Shown one piece after another: positions 6,571 through 13,085 of a stretch of 13,122 bases of DNA. Under the pieces are notes generated by a model, which had not been told where the DNA came from, searched no databases, and saw nothing but the letters and a program-made list of their open reading frames with translations. The DNA is from JABMRP01 sp964444795 (GTDB lineage: Bacteria > Planctomycetota > Planctomycetia > Pirellulales > Thermoguttaceae). The translations under genes were made by a program, and so were the position numbers. Positions within the stretch are counted from its first letter, which is position 1, and each line of letters starts with the position of its first letter. The DNA lies in contig CAYUIQ010000241.1 in NCBI GenBank assembly GCA_964444795.1, positions 1 through 13,122 of the forward strand. Direction: 5' to 3'.

Positions 6571-8160
6571 ATGGATTCCGATCTCTCGACCGGCGACCCC
6601 CGAGCGTTCCGCGGTTTCGCGTGTTTCGTTGCCGTGCTGGTTGTCGTCAGCATCTTCATGCAGAGCAGTGTTTACATCGGTCACGATGTCGGGTGGATCC
6701 TCTACTCGGCGGATTCGATGCTGGACGGTGCCGTCTTTTCGGAGGATATCGTCGACGCGAACCCGCCGCTGATCTGGTATCTGAATATTCCCCCGGCGGC
6801 CCTGGCGCGGCTGCTGGATGTGTCTCCCGTTGCCGTGTTTCGAGCGTACGTCTACGGTCTGGCTCTGTTTTCTCTGCTGCTCTGCCGCGGTGCGCTTCGG
6901 GCGACTCGGGACCGGGGATCGGCGGTCGAGACCAACTACGTTATGGCGGCGCTGGCCTTCGTGTTTGTCGTCTTCCCCGGCCAAGATTTCGGACAGCGCG
7001 AGCATCTGGCGTTTGTATTAGGCGTGCCGTACGTCTTGCTTATGACGTCGCGCATGCGCCAACGCCCCTCGGCGCGGTGGTTTGCGGCAACTGTCGGAAT
7101 CACCGCGGCTCTGGGCTTCGCCTTGAAGCCGTACTTTCTTCTCGTTCCCCTCGGGCTGGAACTCTGTCTCTTGTTTCGCACGCGACGGATCACGGACGTC
7201 TTTCGGCCCGAGACCGTGGCCTTCCTGCTCACGATTCTCGCCTACGTGGCTTCGGTCCCCTTGATGGCACCCGAATACTTGACGAGCATTGTGCCCATGA
7301 TGCGAGTGATCTTCGGGACCTTCGAGTTGCCGTTGGGATATGTGCTCTCGGGCCTGGTGATCGCTTCCTTGCCGCTGGCGATCGTCTTGCTCGTCGTGTC
7401 ACGGTCGGCGCGGATGAAGCCTTACGCTCATGCCGCCTTGGCCATCCTGACGCTCGGCTTTGCCTGCAGCTACTTCATTCAGGCCAAGGGCTACACGTAT
7501 CACGCGTATCCGGCACTCGCGTCGGTGTTCGTCTGGTCGGTCTTCTCCCTGGCCACTTCGTTGCAGGGGCAAACCTCGACCACCGGCCGGGCTTCTTTCC
7601 GGTTGCGGCAGATCGCAACGATCGCGCCGGCCGTGGTCATCACGACGACGATCCTCTACTGCGTCCCGCTGTTGAAATGGTATTGGATGGCCAATACGTT
7701 CTTCGGGTCGCAAGCTCAATACGTCCAGCGGATGGTAACCGAGGTCGACCGACTGGCCGGAAACGGTTCGTTCTATGCCTTCTCGACGCACCCGTTCCCC
7801 GGTTTTCCGGTCGCCAACTACAGCACGGCCGACTGGGCCGGTCGAGCCAATAACCATATCTTCCTGCCGGGGATTATCGAATCGCACCGATCGGGAAGCC
7901 CCGAGAAAGCCGCGCAAGTCCGAACCGTGGAACAGTACGCCCGAGATTCCGCGGTCGAGGACATCGCTCGGAGTCAGCCGAAGTTGATTCTTGTCGACGC
8001 CCACTCGCAGCACCACGGCCTGGGGAGCATCGACGGGAGCCTGCTCGACGTCTATGCGACGGACCCTCGTTTCACCGAGTTGTGGAACGACTACGCCGAG
8101 CAAGACGCCGTGATGGGTTTTCGCGTGTTTGTCCGGAAACCAGGTTCATCCGGCAACTGA
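6571..8160 (+). CDS. GT-C-type membrane glycosyltransferase
   Basis: 529 aa, about 10-11 hydrophobic spans (near 14-32, 92-106, 124-138, 145-160, 170-185, 187-203, 216-232, 257-276, 286-303, 314-330, 349-367), then a soluble C-terminal part from about 375. The first extracytoplasmic loop holds GHDVGWILYSADSML (Asp39) and SEDIVDANPPLIWYL. These match the acidic loop motif and 'NPPL' of polyprenyl-phosphate-sugar GT-C enzymes, where the acidic residue is catalytic. GQREHLAFVLGVPYVL (141-156) and QAKGYTYHAYPALA (304-317) also recur in that group. The likely role is sugar transfer from a lipid-linked donor to a cell-envelope acceptor; donor and acceptor are unknown. The ATG at 6571 was chosen because residues upstream in this frame are non-membrane and overlap the divergent promoter region. 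No clear Shine-Dalgarno precedes it, so the start is less certain than the family. Confidence 0.75.
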   Translation: MDSDLSTGDPRAFRGFACFVAVLVVVSIFMQSSVYIGHDVGWILYSADSMLDGAVFSEDIVDANPPLIWYLNIPPAALARLLDVSPVAVFRAYVYGLALFSLLLCRGALRATRDRGSAVETNYVMAALAFVFVVFPGQDFGQREHLAFVLGVPYVLLMTSRMRQRPSARWFAATVGITAALGFALKPYFLLVPLGLELCLLFRTRRITDVFRPETVAFLLTILAYVASVPLMAPEYLTSIVPMMRVIFGTFELPLGYVLSGLVIASLPLAIVLLVVSRSARMKPYAHAALAILTLGFACSYFIQAKGYTYHAYPALASVFVWSVFSLATSLQGQTSTTGRASFRLRQIATIAPAVVITTTILYCVPLLKWYWMANTFFGSQAQYVQRMVTEVDRLAGNGSFYAFSTHPFPGFPVANYSTADWAGRANNHIFLPGIIESHRSGSPEKAAQVRTVEQYARDSAVEDIARSQPKLILVDAHSQHHGLGSIDGSLLDVYATDPRFTELWNDYAEQDAVMGFRVFVRKPGSSGN

Positions 8161-8170
8161 CTGCCCAAGT

Positions 8171-8199
8171 TTGTGACACTTGGCCCGATGGGCTAGACT
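8171..8199 (+). promoter_or_regulatory. Possible promoter of the sulfatase relic
   Basis: TTGTGA (8171-8176), a 17-bp spacer and TAGACT (8194-8199) each match at 4 of 6 positions. They lie 45 bp before the relic's ATG and overlap a small hairpin (CCAAGT/ACTTGG, 8165-8170 with 8178-8183) just after the glycosyltransferase stop. Weak; it could equally drive nnrE. Confidence 0.3.
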
Positions 8200-8243
8200 G
8201 GCGAGTGAAATCACCACGGGTGCCACCATCGAGGGCCACAATC

Positions 8244-8461
8244 ATGACGACGCGAACGAACCGTGTGGCGATGCTCCTTCTTCTCGTGGCGGCCGTGCTG
8301 CCGTTCAACCGCGGAGCATTTGGCCAAACGGCCGAAGCCCCGCCGCCGAATATCGTCTTCATCATGGCCGACAACTTACCAAGCTAATGGCCGAGGTGGA
8401 CATCACGCCCGAGCAGTTGCCGGCCGGCGGAAAACCGGCCAAACGCAAACGGAATCGGTGA
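8244..8461 (+). pseudogene. Sulfatase relic with the central part deleted
   Basis: The ATG at 8244 follows GAGGG (8231-8235) and opens a good signal peptide (RVAMLLLLVAAVLP, then FGQTAEA). It is followed by PPPNIVFIMADNL, the first strand and metal-binding Asp region of formylglycine-dependent sulfatases (usual continuation MADNLGYGE or MADDLGYGD). The frame then ends at TAA 8385-8387, after 47 residues. A second frame begins across the junction at about 8375 and gives LTKLMAEVDITPEQL and a basic tail ending at TGA 8461, which reads like a sulfatase C-terminus. Sulfatases are usually 450-600 aa, so some 400 or more residues are missing, including the C-x-P/A-x-R formylglycine motif. No activity is possible. 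The N-terminal identification is firm. That the tail belongs to the same original gene is inferred. The intact RBS and leader suggest a recent loss. Confidence 0.75.
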
Positions 8462-8496
8462 GTAACCGTGTACGAGAAATCGATTCGGAGCGGCCG

Positions 8497-9180
8497 ATGA
8501 ATCCCGTCACCCTCTCCCGCCAACAGTCGCGTCTCGTCGACCAATGGGCAATCCAGAAGTACGGCTTCACCCCCTTGGTGCTCATGGAAAACGCCGGGCG
8601 GGGTGTCACCGACGTCCTCTGCCGATTGGGTGTGGACGGGCCGGTGGTCATCTGCTGCGGCAAGGGGAATAACGCCGGTGACGGGTTCGTCGTGGCCCGG
8701 CATCTGGAGATTCGCAAGATCCCCGCTCGGGTCCTGCTTTGGGCACCACCCGAGGAACTGACCGGCGACGCCGCGGCCAATTTCCAAATCCTGCAACACA
8801 CCAAGGTGCCGATCGAGGTATTCGATTCCCCGCCAGATGCCACGCGACTGGGCCGGATCTTCAGTACGGCCGGCTGGATCGTCGACGCCCTGCTGGGTAC
8901 CGGTGCCCGAGGCGAGCCTCGGCCGCCGCTCGGCGGAGTGATCGAGACCATCAACGCCGCCGCCGTGCCGAAGTTGGCCATCGATCTTCCCAGCGGGCTG
9001 GATTGCGACACGGGCCAACCGGCTCGACAAACGGTTCGGGCCACTCACACCTGCACGTTCGTGGCCCTGAAGACCGGATTTCTCGCGCCGGGTGCCGAGC
9101 CATTCACCGGCCAGATCCATGTGGTCGGCATCGGCACTCCTCCCTCGCTATTGGCCCGTCTGTCAGATACCGCAAAGTAG
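8497..9180 (+). CDS. nnrE: NAD(P)H-hydrate epimerase (YjeF_N domain)
   Basis: 227 aa, a single YjeF N-terminal domain. The enzyme interconverts R- and S-NAD(P)HX so that a partner dehydratase (NnrD) can restore NAD(P)H; it is a cytoplasmic metabolite-repair enzyme. Motifs in order: LMENAGRG (29-36), GKGNNAGDGFVVARHL (55-70, nucleotide-phosphate loop; the usual form is GNNGGDG, here Ala60), VDALLGTGARG (129-139), AIDLPSGLDCDTG (161-173, with the Asp of the active site) and TFVALKTGF (187-195). The length fits a stand-alone epimerase, and no dehydratase domain is fused or adjacent. The ATG at 8497 has GGAG (8487-8490) 6 nt upstream; an in-frame GTG at 8458 is a less likely alternative. It sits 35 bp after the sulfatase relic and is convergent with the PDZ gene, with a gap of only 13 bp that leaves no room for a terminator. 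Confidence 0.9.
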   Translation: MNPVTLSRQQSRLVDQWAIQKYGFTPLVLMENAGRGVTDVLCRLGVDGPVVICCGKGNNAGDGFVVARHLEIRKIPARVLLWAPPEELTGDAAANFQILQHTKVPIEVFDSPPDATRLGRIFSTAGWIVDALLGTGARGEPRPPLGGVIETINAAAVPKLAIDLPSGLDCDTGQPARQTVRATHTCTFVALKTGFLAPGAEPFTGQIHVVGIGTPPSLLARLSDTAK

Positions 9181-9193
9181 CCGGACTCGGCGG

Positions 9194-10006
9194 TCAAGTC
9201 CCCCGGTCGTCGGCGTTCGGCAGCGCCTTCTCCAAATCGGCCACCCGCTGCTGCAATGCGCGGATTTGAAACTCCAACTGCCGGATACGCGTTTCGGCGT
9301 CCAACGCGGTCGGCACGGCCGGACTGGGCGACTCGACGGGCACTCTCGCCGGATCGAGAGACGTTTCCGGCGCCGGGAGAATTGCCGGCTCGCGAGAGAC
9401 GTCCGGGTCCGGCAAGTCTTCAATCGTCGGTAATTTCGCCGGTTCCGGCGGCGCTGGAGGCATGGAGGGTTCCCCACTCGCGGGCGGCGGGGCGGGAACT
9501 GATTCCGGGCCCGGTCTCGCCGGATCGGCAACATCGACCGACGGACGCGGGACGGGCGGTGAAGGCGCCCCTGGCCGCCGGGCCAGGGTGGCTTGGACTT
9601 GCTTGATCAACGAGCCGCGATGAATCTGTAGCGTTAGCGTGGCGCCGGCGGGAATATTCTCCATCCCCGCGGCCAAATCGGCCATTTCGCGCACTTGGAT
9701 CCCGCCAACGGCGGTGATCAAATCGCGAGTCCTCAGACCGGCCCGGGCCGCCGGGCCGCCAGGGGTCACCTCGATAACTCGCACGCCGCGGCCCCGATCC
9801 TTGCGATCGTCGACCACCACCCCCAGATAGCCCGGATCCGCGACGGGCGGTGGCATGGGCAGGGCTTGGGGTGCGCCCGCCTGGCCCTGGATCTGCTGCT
9901 CCAGACGCTGCAGAGGCGACTGGGCTGATGCTCGATCGGCGGCCGATACGAGCACGACCGAAACGCACAAGAACGCCAGTACAATGGCGCGGAGAAAAAC
10001 GTCCAT
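9194..10006 (-). CDS. Secreted PDZ-domain protein with Pro-rich linker and coiled coil
   Basis: 270 aa. Signal peptide 1-28 (hydrophobic 5-22, cleavage ASA/QS). A PDZ domain spans about 59-145: GYLGVVVDDR, VRVIEVTPGGPAARAGLRTRDLI, VGGIQVREMADLAAGM, TLTLQIHRG. The GYLGV start and the PGGPAARAGL turn match the carboxylate-binding form found in HtrA-type and C-terminal processing proteases, but no protease domain is present. Residues about 147-232 are a low-complexity Pro/Ala/Glu linker. Residues 236-262 form a heptad-like helix (DAETRIRQLEFQIRALQQRV), probably an oligomerising coiled coil. It is most likely a periplasmic adaptor that binds protein C-termini; the partner is unknown. On the minus strand GGGAGG (10015-10020) precedes the ATG by 8 nt. 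It is divergent from the acetyltransferase gene. Confidence 0.85.
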   Translation of the reverse strand: MDVFLRAIVLAFLCVSVVLVSAADRASAQSPLQRLEQQIQGQAGAPQALPMPPPVADPGYLGVVVDDRKDRGRGVRVIEVTPGGPAARAGLRTRDLITAVGGIQVREMADLAAGMENIPAGATLTLQIHRGSLIKQVQATLARRPGAPSPPVPRPSVDVADPARPGPESVPAPPPASGEPSMPPAPPEPAKLPTIEDLPDPDVSREPAILPAPETSLDPARVPVESPSPAVPTALDAETRIRQLEFQIRALQQRVADLEKALPNADDRGT

Positions 10007-10059
10007 TTTTTCTGCCTCCCGTCTTGGAGTGATCTTGCCTAGTCTACACTACCGTGGGC

Positions 10060-10065
10060 ATTATA
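10060..10065 (-). promoter_or_regulatory. Perfect TATAAT -10 box for the PDZ gene
   Basis: Minus-strand TATAAT about 54 bp before the PDZ ATG gives a leader of about 45 nt that includes the GGGAGG ribosome site. No convincing -35 is found at 16-18 bp, so a regulator or an alternative contact may be needed. Confidence 0.4.
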
Positions 10066-10109
10066 CTGTGTGAACGCTGGTTTTCGTACCGATGTTATCG
10101 ACGGATATC

Positions 10110-10149
10110 GTGATTTCCTTTCACGTTTAGTGATTTCCTTCCACAGAAC
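10110..10149. repeat. Direct repeat of period 20 bp (GTGATTTCCTT)
   Basis: GTGATTTCCTT occurs at 10110-10120 and again at 10130-10140, each followed by [T/C]CAC, so 14 of 15 positions agree. The 20-bp period is about two helical turns. It lies in the divergent gap between the PDZ and acetyltransferase genes, 30-60 bp before the latter's GTG, where an activator or repressor could bind. A chance duplication is possible. Confidence 0.45.
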
Positions 10150-10170
10150 AAGCGCCGAGGTGAATGCCCA

Positions 10171-11091
10171 GTGTCCGAGCGGTCCCATACGTTGCAGATC
10201 GGTGCTCCCACGGCGGAGGAGATCGACGGGGGGTTTGCGTTGGTCTTCGGCCATTTAACCCCGTCTGACCGGGCCGCCCAAGTTAACATGCTGATCGGCA
10301 GTGAAACGGCCGCCAACACCGCAGCCGAGGGATTGTTGACGGCTCGTCGTGATGGGCAGGTCGTGGGTGCCGTCTTCTTTCAGGTCCAACCCGGACGGAC
10401 AGCCTTGGTCTGGCCGCCCCGGCTGGCCGATGGCGAGCCGGAGACGACCGCTTGTGCGTTGCTGGAGACGGCGTGTCAACGATTGCAGGGCAAGGGTGTG
10501 TGCCTGGCCATGGCGCTACTGGAGTCTCCCGCCGGGGCCGACGAGCCGTTGCTGGGACAAGTCGGATTTGCGCCCCTGGCCGATCTCTCTTACATGGTCA
10601 GCACGGAAGACCACTTTCCCCGCTCCCAACCGAGTGGGCCGCTGCAGTTGGAGCCCGATAGCCAGGTCAATCACGATCGCCTGGTGGGGGTGATCGAGGC
10701 CACCTACGAACAGACGCTCGACTGTCCCCGGCTCAACGGTGTACGCCGGACCGAAGACGTACTGGCCGGTTATCGGGCTACGGGCGTCTATTCGCCGGAG
10801 AACTGGTTGATTGTGCGGCATGATCGGCGGGATGTCGGCTGCCTGATCCTGGCCGACCACCCTAGCCATGGCAACTTTGAACTGGTCTATATGGGGGTGA
10901 TGCCTCGATATCGCGGGAAGCGGTGGGGAGTCGACATCACCCGATTTGCCCAGTGGCGCGCGGCACGCACGGGTCGCCAGCGCCTGGTGCTGGCCGTGGA
11001 TGCCGCGAACGTGCCAGCCATCGACATGTATCGTTCGGTCGGGTTTCAGGTTTGGGAGCAGCGCCGCGTGTTGGCCCGAGCAGTCCGCTGA
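10171..11091 (+). CDS. Tandem-GNAT N-acetyltransferase
   Basis: 306 aa, GTG start with GAGG (10157-10160) 10 nt upstream; the nearby ATG at 10164 is out of frame. Two GNAT-like halves are visible. Residues about 8-150 look degenerate (LLTARRDGQVVGAVFFQVQPG; LLGQVGFAPLADLSYMV), with no clear acetyl-CoA loop. Residues about 160-300 hold the working half: WLIVRHDRRDVGCLILADH, LVYMGVMPRYRGKRWG (239-253, motif A, acetyl-CoA pyrophosphate loop) and LAVDAANVPAIDMYRSVGF (274-292, motif B and the closing strand). GNAT enzymes move an acetyl or other acyl group from CoA to an amine, and tandem forms such as MshD exist, but the substrate cannot be read here. It is upstream of dnaA in the same direction, but a 496-bp gap with its own promoter separates them, so co-regulation is not implied. 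Confidence 0.85.
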   Translation: MSERSHTLQIGAPTAEEIDGGFALVFGHLTPSDRAAQVNMLIGSETAANTAAEGLLTARRDGQVVGAVFFQVQPGRTALVWPPRLADGEPETTACALLETACQRLQGKGVCLAMALLESPAGADEPLLGQVGFAPLADLSYMVSTEDHFPRSQPSGPLQLEPDSQVNHDRLVGVIEATYEQTLDCPRLNGVRRTEDVLAGYRATGVYSPENWLIVRHDRRDVGCLILADHPSHGNFELVYMGVMPRYRGKRWGVDITRFAQWRAARTGRQRLVLAVDAANVPAIDMYRSVGFQVWEQRRVLARAVR

Positions 11092-11127
11092 AAAGTGACG
11101 ATATCCGGGATTGAAGAGAATTCTCCT

Positions 11128-11182
11128 GTAGCTACCGTCGCCAGACGGTGGAATGGATCCACGGTCTGGCGACCGTAGCTAC
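11128..11182. repeat. REPIN-like inverted pair, 24-bp arms
   Basis: Arms 11128-11151 and 11159-11182 are reverse complements at 22 of 24 positions around a 7-nt spacer. Each arm has its own perfect hairpin: left ACCGTC-GCCA-GACGGT, right ACGGTC-TGGC-GACCGT. GTAG opens the left arm (11128-11131) and CTAC closes the right arm (11179-11182). The two differing positions compensate each other within each arm. It lies 36 bp past the acetyltransferase stop, so it may mark that transcript's 3' end. Confidence 0.85.
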
Positions 11183-11391
11183 GGAGCGGAAGATTCTGCC
11201 ACGCAACGAGTTCTGCCGAGCGGCCGATGACCGGCCTCGGGCCGGGTGAACAGGTTTTCCACCCTCGAACTCCGGTCTGGGGGCAGGCGGACCTGTTTTG
11301 CCCGGCTGCCACGGAGATCCGTTTTTTCCGAAGAATCAGGCGTCGCGGGCGCGGAAAACGGAAAAATCGCGAATTGATCGGTGGGGGACGT

Positions 11392-11419
11392 TTGACAGCA
11401 CAGCTAGCAGCGATACAAT
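11392..11419 (+). promoter_or_regulatory. dnaA promoter (TTGACA / TACAAT)
   Basis: A perfect -35 TTGACA (11392-11397), a 16-bp spacer and TACAAT (11414-11419, 5 of 6). It is the best promoter in the window. Transcription would start near 11426, about 160 nt before the GTG at 11588. Confidence 0.7.
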
Positions 11420-11449
11420 CAGCTTCTCGGGTGACTCAACAATCAAACG

Positions 11450-11468
11450 CGACGGCCGACCGCCGTCG
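11450..11468 (+). other. Hairpin in the dnaA leader
   Basis: CGACGGC, loop CGACC, GCCGTCG: a perfect 7-bp GC-rich stem about 25 nt into the predicted dnaA leader. A second, weaker stem (TGCCC/GGGCA, 11505-11520) follows. There is no T-run after either, so neither looks like an intrinsic terminator. A role in leader folding or mRNA stability is possible. Confidence 0.45.
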
Positions 11469-11587
11469 ATAACAGCCGTCTCTTCTGTCAGGATCCTTGG
11501 GCGCTGCCCCCTTCAGGGCAATCGCGCAAGCAATGCACCGATGCGATTCTGTGCCCGAAGAGGCTGCGCGCGGGGGACTCACAGGAA

Positions 11588-13033
11588 GTGATCACTCACG
11601 ATAAGGAGATCGTGTCGGTTCTCCGTGCCAGGCTGGCCGAGAAGGTAGGCCGCGACCGGTTCGACCTTTGGTTCGGCGCCAACACCTGTTTCTTGTTGCG
11701 CGACGACCGCCTGACCATCGCTGTTCCCGATTCGCTCTCACACGATTTCGTTCGCGCCAATTTTCGCGGGCAGATCCAACAGGCTTGCGTCGAACTGCTC
11801 GGCGTCGAAGCCGAGTTGATTTTTGAAATCGATCCCGCGTTGGCCGGGGGCGGCGAATCTGAAACGCAAGAATCGGCCGATAGCGGCGCGGAGTCGGCAC
11901 GAACCTCGTCTGGTTCCGCTACGAGGCGTCGCCGCGACGCCGGCCCGCGGAAGGGTGGCAAGGCGCACGCGGCGGCTTCTCAAACGCTCGGGCACCGGCG
12001 GCGATTTTCCAGCTTGAGTTCGTTTATCAAGGGACCGCAAAACCAACTCGCCCTTTCCTCAGCCGAAATGGTGGGCGGCGATCCCGGTTGCATGTCGCCG
12101 CTGTTGATCCACGGTCCGACCGGAGTGGGTAAAACACACCTGCTTGAAGGCATCTGGACGACGGTGCGAAAACAACGCGGCGGCCGATCGGTCGTCTATC
12201 TTTCTTCCGAACAGTTCACGACCTATTTTCTCTCGGCCTTGCGGGGTAGCGGCTTGCCCAGCTTCCGGCAGAAGTATCGTGGGGTCGGCGTGCTGATCAT
12301 CGACGATCTGCAATTCTTCATCGGCAAGCGATCCACGCGGATCGAGTTGCTGCACACGATCGACACGCTGTTGCGCGACGGCCGGCAGTTGGTCTTCTCG
12401 GCCGACCGCTCCCTGGACGAATTAGCCCCGTTGGGGCGCGAGTTGATCACCCGCTTGGAAAGTGGAATGGTCAGCCCGATCGCGCAGCCCGACCGGGCGA
12501 CGCGCGCGGGAATCGTCCGGCAGTTGGCCCATCGCATGGGGATGCGCGTGCCGGACGACGTGCAGCGATACGTTGCCATGCACTTGACGCAACACGCCCG
12601 CGAACTGTCCGGTGCGTTGTGCCGTCTTCGGGCGACCAGCCGGGCGCTGGGACAGCCGATCACTTTGGCCACGGCCGAGGAAGCGCTGGTCGACATGATT
12701 CACGCCAGCGAGCGAATGATCCGATTGCCCGACATCGAGAAGACCGTCTGCGAACTCTTCGGCGTAACGCCCGACGCCCTGCACTCCAAACGCAAGGACA
12801 CCAGCGTCAGCCATCCCCGGATGTTGGCCATGTGGTTGGCCCGAAAGCACACGCGTTCGGCGCTGAGCGAAATCGGGCGTTTCTTCGGCCGCCGAAGCCA
12901 CAGCACGGTGGTTTCGGCAAAGAAACGGGTCGAGGACTGGATGGCCAACGACAAGTCGGTCGAACTGGCCGATCGCACATCCTCGGTCGAAGAAGTCATC
13001 CGCCGCGCGGAACTGCGACTGATGGTCGGGTGA
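11588..13033 (+). CDS. dnaA: Chromosomal replication initiator DnaA
   Basis: 481 aa; binds origin DnaA boxes and, with ATP, melts the origin. Domain I: 1-85 (RDRFDLWFG with Trp28). Domain II: low-complexity, Ser/Arg-rich, about 86-137. Domain III (AAA+): from RFSSLSSFIKGPQNQLA (139-155), Walker A GPTGVGKTH (176-184), Walker B VLIIDDLQFF (235-244), sensor 1 FSADRSLDEL (270-279) and the box VII arginine in ITRLESG (Arg289). Domain IV: about 380-452, ending in EIGRFFGRRSHSTVVSAKKR. The usual signature is GRDHTTV; here Ser437 replaces the DNA-contacting Asp. Length and domain order are normal. GTG at 11588 is the only usable ATG/GTG/TTG start; GGGGGA (11572-11577) lies 10 nt upstream and AGGA (11583-11586) is too close. 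The gene has its own promoter. No dnaN or recF is visible, although the window ends 89 bp after the stop. Confidence 0.95.
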   Translation: MITHDKEIVSVLRARLAEKVGRDRFDLWFGANTCFLLRDDRLTIAVPDSLSHDFVRANFRGQIQQACVELLGVEAELIFEIDPALAGGGESETQESADSGAESARTSSGSATRRRRDAGPRKGGKAHAAASQTLGHRRRFSSLSSFIKGPQNQLALSSAEMVGGDPGCMSPLLIHGPTGVGKTHLLEGIWTTVRKQRGGRSVVYLSSEQFTTYFLSALRGSGLPSFRQKYRGVGVLIIDDLQFFIGKRSTRIELLHTIDTLLRDGRQLVFSADRSLDELAPLGRELITRLESGMVSPIAQPDRATRAGIVRQLAHRMGMRVPDDVQRYVAMHLTQHARELSGALCRLRATSRALGQPITLATAEEALVDMIHASERMIRLPDIEKTVCELFGVTPDALHSKRKDTSVSHPRMLAMWLARKHTRSALSEIGRFFGRRSHSTVVSAKKRVEDWMANDKSVELADRTSSVEEVIRRAELRLMVG

Positions 13034-13063
13034 GTTTAGCAGCTCGTGGAAAAAGGCGTGTGC

Positions 13064-13085
13064 CACTGCTTGCTTGCAAGCAGTG
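13064..13085. repeat. Perfect 9-bp-stem hairpin after dnaA
   Basis: CACTGCTTG, loop CTTG, CAAGCAGTG, 31 bp after the dnaA stop. There is no T-run, so it is not a typical intrinsic terminator. GTAG follows at 13088-13091 but on the wrong side for the design of the other two elements. AAAAAGGC flanks it at 13050-13057 and 13112-13119. It may be a dispersed repeat family; the window ends too soon to tell. Confidence 0.65.

Larger units (their letters stand above)
11092..11587. other. 496-bp intergenic region before dnaA
   Basis: No convincing gene. It holds, in order, a 10-bp palindrome GAGAATTCTC (11116-11125), the doubled inverted element (11128-11182), about 200 bp without recognisable structure, the dnaA promoter (11392-11419) and a leader of about 160 nt with two hairpins. 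One near DnaA-box sequence, TTTTCCACC (11255-11263), is isolated, so an origin is not supported. Confidence 0.7.

Noticed and set aside
6394..8160. Longer 588-aa reading of the GT-C protein
   Set aside because: The added N-terminus is Gly/Pro-rich, has no membrane character and covers the divergent regulatory region.
8165..8183. CCAAGT/ACTTGG hairpin as an intrinsic terminator for the GT-C gene
   Set aside because: Only a 6-bp stem, low GC, and no T-run follows.
11255..11263. TTTTCCACC as a DnaA box and an origin beside dnaA
   Set aside because: It is a single copy with two mismatches to TTATCCACA, with no second box and no AT-rich unwinding tract nearby.
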